Shown: positions 9,601 to 11,411 of the stretch, piece after piece
Position numbering within the stretch: the stretch's first letter is position 1
Layout: each line of letters begins with the position of its first letter
DNA from: Phoronis pallida
Lineage: Eukaryota; Phoronida; Phoronidae
DNA: 11,411 nucleotides
NCBI GenBank assembly: GCA_028565715.1
Contig: JAOXYC010207684.1
Location: 1-11,411 of the forward strand
Direction of reading: 5' to 3'
The notes under the pieces: generated by a model
Seen by the model: the letters and a program-made list of their open reading frames with translations, nothing else
What the model was told of the DNA's origin: nothing
The model's database searches: none
Made by a program: the position numbers and the translations under genes

Positions 9601-11371
9601 GGACGACTTTTGCATTCTCTATACAACTTAAATTCTTTACCCAAACCATGCATACCTTTTAAACATTCGAATGTAACTGGGTAAACCAAACCGGTTTCTT
9701 TAATCACGGGGGCGAGGAAAAACTTAACTTGAAATGAAGATGAATTGTCTAGAGGCTTATATTTCTATTGTAGTTTTCAGGAATAGTGACCATTCTTTTG
9801 ACATTAGGGGTAAAATTATCTTACCAGGTTTCGTTTCAAACACCGCAACTTTACATAGTGTTAACAGGTGGGGTGGTTTGGAGTCAAGCAATATAATCTC
9901 CACAAATATTCCAAACAGTGTTTTCTGGCATTCTAATAGCCGGACTGAGGCTTTTGGGAATTCACCTTCGAAATGATAGCATTCTTGGCCTACGCTGAGT
10001 CTAGAAGTTCTGTTCCGAACCATTATTTTAAAGTTTTCCAGGCGCTCATCTGAAATTTCATTTATAATTTACACAGTAGAAACACAATTCGTCTGATCAA
10101 AAATGTCTCCAAGATACCCCGGTGTGCCGTCCACCCATATAGACATTTTCACAAAGTTGTGTTTCCAGTGACAACCGTCATTTCATTTTTACTACTGACA
10201 TATTCGATATTGCACTCATATGCTTTAAAGTAGCAACATTGAAAGGAAAGTGGTTCATGTATGTGTACGTAGTATAAATCAGCAGCTGCATAATTACACA
10301 ACTAAAAGATCAGTAAACTATCGACTCTGTCCAGTCACTTTTGTAGAACGGGCCCTGGTAGCATACACGATCATGTATGAATAATCTTAACGTGCAAATC
10401 ATCTTACAGTTGTTCAACATGTTGCTGCCACTATCCACTTTTTTAAAACACGTTTTGAAGAATCATATGCAATCTTTGCACGAACAAAGTACCCACCTTT
10501 CATTGGATTGAAGGCAATCAAAACATATTTGACCTTTATGTATCCCTGACGACCGTTCCCAACAAGCTTTACCCGCCATCTTGGACGAGGAACGTCTTTG
10601 GAGTGGGCACACCCCTGCCCTTCAGTAAACCCTGGGTCAAGGGTAGACAGAACAGCCTTCTTGGCCCTCTCTTCGCTTCCCCTTCTTTTGTCACCCGGAA
10701 ACCAAGCTGACTGACCATATGCTACGTCCACTGGAAGTACAGAGATTGTTACACGGCCATAACAAAGCAACTGATTGAAAGAACAAGAAACTACTTTATA
10801 TTCTTAAAAGAAAATTGGATGCATTTATCAAATGAAAGGCTTGTGGGAAAATAAAAAAACATTTGGTGAGCATTGGGTATCCAATTCGAGTTGAATGTTT
10901 ACACGGCATACAATCGTCGGGTTATAGTGATACATGTCGGTGGAATTGAAGCACTTTTCATGATTTCTTGTTCTTTGGGCTGATGTTTCAACGATATTTG
11001 TACAATGTACACCGCCCCAAGCTTACTTGTAAAAAAAGAATTTGTCTATTCTATTCTAAAATTGCCGAACTTTTGAAAGCCGAAAAATGTCGGCTATGTC
11101 GTAATATAAACTTACTTGTTCTGTCCTTTACATTATTGTCCACATAAGCTCTGGCCATCGTTTTATTGAACTCGGTGACGAATGCAAGTACCCCGAGAAG
11201 TATGCCTGCAATTATTTTATTACTATTTCCATCAAGCAAGCATTTAAGTCACCAATGAGTCTTTGGGAAATGCACAAATCTATTGACAATTCACACGGCA
11301 TAATTCTCAATATCATTACCCAGGCTGCGAGTCAGTTCACTCAAGTACCATTTCAACTCCCCGGGGAGCAT
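545..11371 (-). CDS. Multi-domain F-type-lectin/TSP1/Ig/mucin-like protein gene (19-exon model, 3' end open)
   Basis: This entry spans the whole minus-strand gene; its exons are listed separately. Joined, the exons keep one frame for about 1,384 residues. Approximate residue layout: leader 1-47, F-type-lectin-like 48-200, six-Cys module 201-259, TSP1 260-320, Ig 321-426, Cys-free Ig 427-551, TSP1 552-596, Ig 597-718, TSP1 719-776, TSP1 777-833, Ig 834-952, mucin-like 953-1147, Asp-rich linker plus Ig 1148-1292, two Ser/Thr/Pro exons 1293-1384. What I see is GT/AG sites with matching phases and clear domain signatures. What is known: Ig, TSP1 and F-type lectin folds are extracellular binding modules. 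I infer a secreted or membrane-tethered adhesion, matrix or immune-recognition protein. No named orthologue is recognised. The first exon and the last two donors are the weakest parts. Confidence 0.8.
677..1193. other. Intron between stalk exon copies
   Basis: It holds the plus-strand Ig relic described separately. After that relic, a short Thr-rich plus-strand frame (about 1001-1090) has no supporting domain. No minus-strand exon is seen. Confidence 0.5.
764..956 (+). pseudogene. Plus-strand Ig half-exon relic with in-frame TGA
   Basis: Within the intron between the two stalk exon copies, the plus strand reads TTTGTCAG (acceptor-like), then a phase 0 frame with GSLVSLFRFFTESQMGFYYC, the E and F strands of an Ig domain. 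After RHSRIG comes a TGA (893-895). The same frame then resumes with KAKMTSQITRPAVVVRIYAS, a plausible G strand, and ends at a TCCG|GTAAGA donor in phase 1. Length 193 nt and phases 0 to 1 match the Ig5 half-exon on the other strand (196 nt). No N-terminal half with a B-strand Cys and Trp was found upstream. Likely a dead or inverted Ig exon; a chance resemblance is not excluded. Confidence 0.4.
1194..1337 (-). CDS. Exon 18: Ser/Thr/Pro-rich stalk exon, copy A
   Basis: The acceptor GTCTTTGGCAG|GTACCC enters in phase 1. The translation is TQQSPSEGSQIVHLNTDAP, then SPTKTPSTHAPPATPSARPPG and RTRSGTKG. The placed donor is AAGG|GTTAGC (phase 1), which is weak; if it is not used, the frame hits TAG at 1191-1189, making this a terminal exon of a secreted form. 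It is a close paralogue of the exon at 545-676 (about 87% identity by eye over the shared 121 nt). The acceptor and frame are well supported by that comparison; the 3' boundary is not. Confidence 0.68.
1519..1714 (-). CDS. Exon 17: C-terminal half of Ig-like domain 5
   Basis: The acceptor is CAACTACAG|GAAAAT and the donor CTAG|GTAAGT, 196 nt, phase 0 to 1. It encodes GSTRLTLMNVTSRDDGSEITC (E strand, sequon-bearing turn, F-strand Cys) and a G strand KVRLNVL, plus a third Cys in REDCKV. It completes the domain begun in exon 16, with the phase 0 intron in the loop after the C strand. The frame is not a long ORF by itself but splice sites and the Ig signature are clear. Confidence 0.83.
1866..1893. 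repeat. 14-bp tandem repeat, two copies
   Basis: GAGTAATTACAAGA occurs twice head to tail in the intron splitting Ig5. It is a recent slippage or duplication event with no evident function. Confidence 0.85.
1988..2226 (-). CDS. Exon 16: Asp-rich linker and N-terminal half of Ig-like domain 5
   Basis: The acceptor is TCGTTGCTAG|TGCCCA and the donor GAGCAG|GTACGA, 239 nt, phase 1 to 0. After PTIGRGTNVEAAGDSGRYW comes an acidic run (about 14 Asp/Glu in 18 residues, IDDDDVDDDDENEDD). An Ig start then follows: VKKGSNITIVCHYLL with the B-strand Cys and VSKIQWLLDGDP with the core Trp. The acidic tract could bind cations or act as a spacer between stalk and Ig domain; that is inference. Confidence 0.82.
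2475..3059 (-). CDS. Exon 15: Pro/Thr/His-rich mucin-like stalk
   Basis: The acceptor is CTTCATTTCAG|AGACAC and the donor CATCCAG|GTAGGA, 585 nt, phase 1 to 1, the longest exon. The 195 residues are low-complexity, opening TPTTTTPRPLPTTRKPS, with many Pro, Thr, Ser and His and no Cys. A heptad PETSHKP repeats three times in the middle (see repeat entry), and the end is STTLKTTTKAATQHP. Such sequence is typical of O-glycosylated extended stalks. Sequons NAS, NTS, NIT and NSS add N-glycans. Two other frames are also open through part of this exon because of its base composition; they are shadows. Confidence 0.82.
2648..2710 (-). repeat. 21-bp coding tandem repeat, three copies (PETSHKP heptad)
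   Basis: Three adjacent 21-bp units on the plus strand (2648-2668, 2669-2689, 2690-2710) differ by one to three bases. Because 21 is a multiple of three, they encode repeated PETSHKP/PETPHKP heptads in the mucin-like exon. Copy-number variation here would lengthen or shorten the stalk without shifting frame. Confidence 0.9.
3264..3620 (-). CDS. Exon 14: Ig-like domain 4, heavily N-glycosylated
   Basis: The acceptor is ATTATTTAG|GAATCG and the donor AAAG|GTGAGG, 357 nt, phase 1 to 1. The Ig landmarks are SVQLSCKYTL (B strand), NVTNVTWSYKY (C strand Trp), MLITNVTTSNSGVYFC (E-F turn, F-strand Cys) and HVNLTVTIK (G strand). I count about eight NxS/T sequons (two NVT near the start, NDS, NKT, NVS, NVT, NLT), far denser than in the other Ig exons, so this domain would be strongly glycan-shielded. 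It directly precedes the mucin-like exon. Confidence 0.88.
3621..4155. other. Intron between TSP1 exon 13 and Ig exon 14
   Basis: No minus-strand exon is visible. The plus strand carries the Ig-like fragment described separately (about 3795-3935). The remainder is unremarkable AT-rich sequence. Confidence 0.5.
3795..3935 (+). pseudogene. Plus-strand Ig-like fragment (weak)
   Basis: An open plus-strand frame (stop at 3785-3787 to a TAA near 3987) reads PLNKRNGGAPFSALLQVTTM, then DSSKLILNSGIDSGIPGAFEVFASSDG. The pattern of a hydrophobic E strand, DSGxxGAFEVxA and a possible GACG|GTAAAG phase 1 donor resembles the second half of an Ig domain, with FEV where YxC is usual. An acceptor-like AAGGTCAG|GC would give phase 1 entry but has a poor pyrimidine tract. 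No first half was found. Confidence 0.25.
4156..4326 (-). CDS. Exon 13: TSP1 repeat
   Basis: The acceptor is TTTTGAAG|TGAATG and the donor CCAG|GTATAT, 171 nt, phase 1 to 1. It encodes VNGGWSPWSSFTKCDVTCGSG, an Arg-rich ARTRTC strand, and the remaining Cys through GTCKENPCP. The spacing fits a six-Cys TSP1, with CDVTCG as the O-fucosylation-type motif. It is adjacent to exon 12 with the same NNPxP turn (CNNPRPSFGG against CNNPPHSADG), consistent with tandem duplication of a TSP1 exon. Confidence 0.88.
4581..4754 (-). CDS. Exon 12: TSP1 repeat
   Basis: The acceptor is TCGTCTTTAG|TAAATG and the donor AAAG|GTAAGT, 174 nt, phase 1 to 1. It is a textbook TSP1: WGEWSAWSACSATCDEG, Arg/Lys strand THTRKREC, then six-Cys closure through DCRG, EACFSKECP. 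The WxxWxxW C-mannosylation and CSATC O-fucosylation motifs are both present. The split codon with exon 11 gives Val in RVKVNGN, closely parallel to the KVNGG start of the next TSP1 exon, suggesting the two TSP1 exons share an origin. Confidence 0.9.
4755..5177. other. Intron between Ig exon 11 and TSP1 exon 12
   Basis: AT-rich with several A runs. I see no exon on either strand, RNA gene or repeat of note. Confidence 0.5.
5178..5543 (-). CDS. Exon 11: Ig-like domain 3
   Basis: The acceptor is CCTTTCTAG|CCATCA and the donor AAAG|GTATAT, 366 nt, phase 1 to 1. It is a canonical variable-like Ig domain of about 120 residues: RPVHLRCHYEL (B-strand Cys), FNWSRY (core Trp), LSVELLNVTSNDRGKYTC (E-F turn and F-strand Cys) and STILRVK (G strand). 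Sequons include NWS, NKT, NVT and NST. The frame is open for some 20 codons upstream of the acceptor with a hydrophobic look, but phase with exon 10 and the pyrimidine-rich CTTTCTAG support the start given. Confidence 0.88.
5544..6120. other. Intron between TSP1 exon 10 and Ig exon 11
   Basis: It contains a 17-bp direct repeat (separate entry). No exon is recognised on either strand. Confidence 0.5.
5785..5818. repeat. 17-bp tandem repeat, two perfect copies
   Basis: GTTGAGTAGTGAGTTAT is repeated exactly at 5785-5801 and 5802-5818 inside an intron. Confidence 0.9.
6121..6255 (-). CDS. Exon 10: short TSP1 repeat
   Basis: The acceptor is TTTTTGCAG|TCTGGT and the donor TCCGA|GTAAAG, 135 nt, phase 1 to 1. 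It encodes a 45-residue TSP1: IWSDWSPWSDCDCSTNRM, then TRTRMCW and a CKG...RPCTCP close. WSDWSPW is a double C-mannosylation motif. The CxxS/TC motif is altered to CDCST, so the O-fucosylation site is not canonical, and the repeat is shorter than its neighbours. An 'ATG' frame on the plus strand over this stretch is only a shadow. Confidence 0.82.
6256..6771. other. Intron between Ig exon 9 and TSP1 exon 10
   Basis: It contains a 30-bp near-perfect palindrome at 6479-6508 and a plus-strand stretch around 6410-6430 resembling part of the 3822-3842 sequence. No exon is recognised. Confidence 0.5.
6479..6508. repeat. 30-bp palindrome (14-bp arms, 2-nt centre)
   Basis: CACTTGATGTCCTT (6479-6492) and AAGGACATCAAGTG (6495-6508) are perfect reverse complements separated by TG. 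It would form a tight hairpin in RNA or a cruciform in DNA. The flanks (AATTTC and GAAAAATT) are loosely complementary. Confidence 0.92.
6772..6992 (-). CDS. Exon 9: C-terminal half of Ig-like domain 2 (cysteine-free)
   Basis: The acceptor is CTATTCCACAG|GAAAGA and the donor CGAA|GTAAAC, 221 nt, phase 2 to 1. It encodes D to G strands: VAKLTVIRPPVHRNENDSFKFVATSTVP then a basic end KWNYR. The F-strand position normally DxGxYxC reads NDSFKFV, so the second canonical Cys is also absent. This is the only Ig unit in the gene with neither Cys and the only one interrupted in phase 2. The coherent loss of both partners suggests a real structural change, not a sequencing error. Confidence 0.72.
7260..7413 (-). 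CDS. Exon 8: N-terminal half of Ig-like domain 2 (cysteine-free)
   Basis: The acceptor is CTTGATAG|ATCTAG and the donor ACGAG|GTATTG, 154 nt, phase 1 to 2. It encodes A to C strands of an Ig fold: ...TMTVTIYFWP at the B strand and VSTVTWSYM with the core Trp. The usual B-strand Cys is replaced (TIYFW aligns with LNCTW of Ig1). The donor lacks the consensus +4 to +6 bases, but it is the only nearby one in phase with the next exon, and the join WSYMRHIPGRTRKDIR gives a domain of normal length. An alternative donor GGTG|GTAAAG lies downstream but is out of phase with the next exon's acceptor. Confidence 0.7.
7414..8042. other. Intron between Ig exon 7 and Ig2 exon 8
   Basis: The longest intron in the model. 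Frames in it (for example minus 7561-7761, plus 7850-8107) have no domain signature. It contains an inverted repeat at 7821-7892. Confidence 0.5.
7821..7892. repeat. 11-bp inverted repeat with internal palindrome
   Basis: GAGTTGCTATC (7821-7831) is the exact reverse complement of GATAGCAACTC (7882-7892). Between them lies the small palindrome ACCATCATGGT. It could be a remnant of a small inverted-repeat element. Confidence 0.7.
8043..8360 (-). CDS. Exon 7: Ig-like domain 1
   Basis: The acceptor is TTTATTCAAG|ACTTTG and the donor TTCA|GTAAGT, 318 nt, phase 1 to 1, so one exon holds one domain of about 105 residues. Landmarks: B-strand Cys in VNLNCTW, core Trp in NITWKP, and an F-strand DYSC preceded by LLNITNVTRED. 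Two further Cys (RICW and KTCQEK) could form an extra disulfide. There are several N-glycosylation sequons (NCT, NIT, NIT/NVT, NKT). The open frame runs on to 7873 but the strong GTAAGT donor and phase match end the exon here. Confidence 0.87.
8361..8744. other. Intron between TSP1 exon 6 and Ig exon 7
   Basis: No exon is seen. It contains the inverted pair ATGGCGGC (8496-8503) and GCCGCCAT (8529-8536) and a TGACGTCA palindrome at 8563-8570; together these look like part of a small non-autonomous element, though no full boundaries are seen. Confidence 0.45.
8745..8927 (-). CDS. Exon 6: thrombospondin type 1 (TSP1) repeat
   Basis: The acceptor is TACCGCAG|ACGATA and the donor GAAG|GTAAAT, 183 nt, phase 1 to 1. 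The translation has the TSP1 core HWTTWGPCTATCGTT, an Arg-rich strand (RTQRKTC), and the closing Cys pattern through CNVRKFC. WTTW is a C-mannosylation motif and CTATCG fits the CxxS/TCG O-fucosylation motif known in this family. Six Cys are present, as in a complete repeat. It follows the six-Cys exon and precedes the first Ig exon. Confidence 0.88.
9196..9372 (-). CDS. Exon 5: six-cysteine module, possibly a divergent TSP1
   Basis: The acceptor is TTTTTACAG|ACTGTT and the donor TACA|GTAAGA, 177 nt, phase 1 to 1. The 58-residue product has six Cys: DCFEP near the start, GRRCKTPC in the middle, then VCELRNG, SPCTI and PPC near the end. The spacing of the last three (C-x7-C-x4-C) resembles the end of a TSP1 repeat, and the size matches the neighbouring TSP1 exons. 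It lacks the WxxW and CxxTC signatures, however. It may be a degenerate TSP1 or a separate small Cys-rich module; I cannot assign a family. Confidence 0.65.
9373..9824. other. Intron between lectin exon 4 and six-Cys exon 5
   Basis: No exon, RNA gene or repeat recognised. A minus-strand frame at 9522-9707 has no domain signature. Confidence 0.5.
9825..10049 (-). CDS. Exon 4: C-terminal half of the F-type-lectin-like domain
   Basis: The acceptor is AATTTCAG|ATGAGC and the donor CCTG|GTAAGA, 225 nt, phase 1 to 1. The split codon with exon 3 gives Asp, and the sequence continues DERLENFKIMVRN. The domain ends with the family's characteristic tail, G-IFVEIILL...LLTLCKVAVFE, matching the LTLCEVEVFG-type final strand of fucolectin/FTP domains. 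Two Cys (GQECYHF and LLECQKT) are placed as in the family's disulfide pair. Together with exon 3 this gives a full-length domain of about 150 residues. Confidence 0.82.
10050..10496. other. Intron splitting the lectin-like domain
   Basis: No exon recognised. The exon 3 frame stays open into this intron to a TGA just left of 10420, but that extension does not match the lectin fold. Confidence 0.55.
10497..10730 (-). CDS. Exon 3: N-terminal half of an F-type-lectin (fucolectin)-like domain
   Basis: The acceptor is TACTTCCAG|TGGACG and the donor AAAG|GTGGGT, 234 nt, phase 1 to 1. The translation starts MDVAYGQSAWF and carries the fucolectin-like landmarks DVAYGxxA, a KAV...LDPGFT segment, GCAHS, and RWRVKL in place of the usual WWRVDL, followed by a beta-rich YIKVKYVLIAFNP stretch. 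F-type lectins bind fucose through a His plus an RxD...R/K motif. Here the expected NRxD segment reads FNPMKDER across the junction with exon 4, so the Arg-x-Asp is missing. The open frame continues past the donor to 10414, but domain continuity into the next exon favours splicing here. Confidence 0.8.
10731..11115. other. Intron between leader exon and lectin-like domain
   Basis: No exon recognised. A second acceptor-like TCAATCAG at about 10771 is out of phase with the leader exon and was not used. Confidence 0.5.
11116..11205 (-). CDS. Exon 2: hydrophobic leader (signal peptide core)
   Basis: The exon begins after an AATTGCAG acceptor and ends at a strong ACAA|GTAAGT donor. It is 90 nt, phase 1 on both sides. 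It encodes a hydrophobic run (ILLGVLAFV) followed by polar sequence (TEFNKTMARAYVDNN...), consistent with the core and cleavage region of a signal peptide just before the lectin-like domain. An in-frame ATG inside the exon (M of MARAYV, good context) could serve as a start, but it would discard the hydrophobic core. The donor and phase are firm; the exact beginning is less so. Confidence 0.6.
11320..11371 (-). CDS. Tentative first coding exon (start ATG)
   Basis: An ATG at 11371-11369 opens a 17-codon stretch beginning MLPGELKWYL. It reaches a CTGG|GTAATG donor in phase 1, which matches the phase 1 entry of the next exon (G + GC gives Gly). It was chosen because the hydrophobic segment in the next exon has no in-frame ATG upstream: that frame starts after a TGA. 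Joined, the two would place a basic/polar n-region before the hydrophobic core, as in a signal peptide. The start context is poor (T at -3), and the true start could instead lie beyond the window. Confidence 0.3.
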
Positions 11372-11411
11372 ACAGCAGGCGAGCGGTATTCTCGAAAGAA
11401 TCGCATTACCT

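Noticed and set aside
10414-10496. Extension of the lectin exon frame to its stop codon
   Set aside because: The AAAG|GTGGGT donor at 10497 joins in phase to exon 4 and restores a continuous lectin-like fold, whereas the extension does not match the family.
1-11411. tRNA, rRNA, CRISPR arrays, bacterial operon signals or prokaryotic genes
   Set aside because: None seen; the splice-site and domain structure is that of an animal gene.

Overview
The window is metazoan nuclear DNA: AT-rich, intron-bearing, with short exons flanked by recognisable GT/AG splice sites. Almost everything interpretable belongs to one large minus-strand gene that fills the window. Its 5' end is near the right edge (about 11,370) and it reads leftward to at least position 545. 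The extracellular repertoire (F-type-lectin-like, thrombospondin type 1 and Ig domains) and the interspersed TACATGTA and GTAGGCCTAC-like sequence suggest a marine invertebrate. An echinoderm is my best guess, but this is weakly supported.

I reconstructed 19 exons by matching splice sites, reading phase and domain content. In order: tentative start exon (11371-11320); hydrophobic leader exon (11205-11116); F-type lectin / fucolectin-like domain split over two exons (10730-10497, 10049-9825); a six-cysteine exon (9372-9196); TSP1 (8927-8745); Ig1 (8360-8043); a cysteine-free Ig2 split over two exons (7413-7260, 6992-6772); TSP1 (6255-6121); Ig3 (5543-5178); TSP1 (4754-4581); TSP1 (4326-4156); Ig4 (3620-3264); a Pro/Thr/His-rich mucin-like exon (3059-2475); an Asp-rich linker plus Ig5 split over two exons (2226-1988, 1714-1519); and two near-identical Ser/Thr/Pro exons (1337-1194, 676-545). 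Every junction keeps frame. All junctions between domains are phase 1, the classic arrangement for exon shuffling. The chain is about 4.15 kb of coding sequence, roughly 1,384 residues. No transmembrane segment lies in the reconstructed part after the leader, so the product is either secreted or anchored by sequence left of the window.

The likely product is a heavily glycosylated secreted or cell-surface mosaic protein: an N-terminal lectin-like head, a TSP1/Ig rod, and a mucin-like stalk. An adhesion, matrix or immune-recognition role is inference from domain content. I do not recognise a named gene.

The points most worth a second look are: (1) the recent tandem duplication of the Ser/Thr/Pro stalk exon, with both copies apparently constrained but lacking strong donors; (2) a plus-strand Ig half-exon, broken by one TGA, between those two copies, with the same intron phases as the Ig5 half-exon; (3) a weaker second plus-strand Ig-like fragment inside another intron; (4) an Ig domain that appears to have lost both disulfide cysteines together; (5) a lectin-like domain without the family's RxD sugar-binding motif; and (6) a 30-bp near-perfect palindrome and other small inverted repeats in introns.
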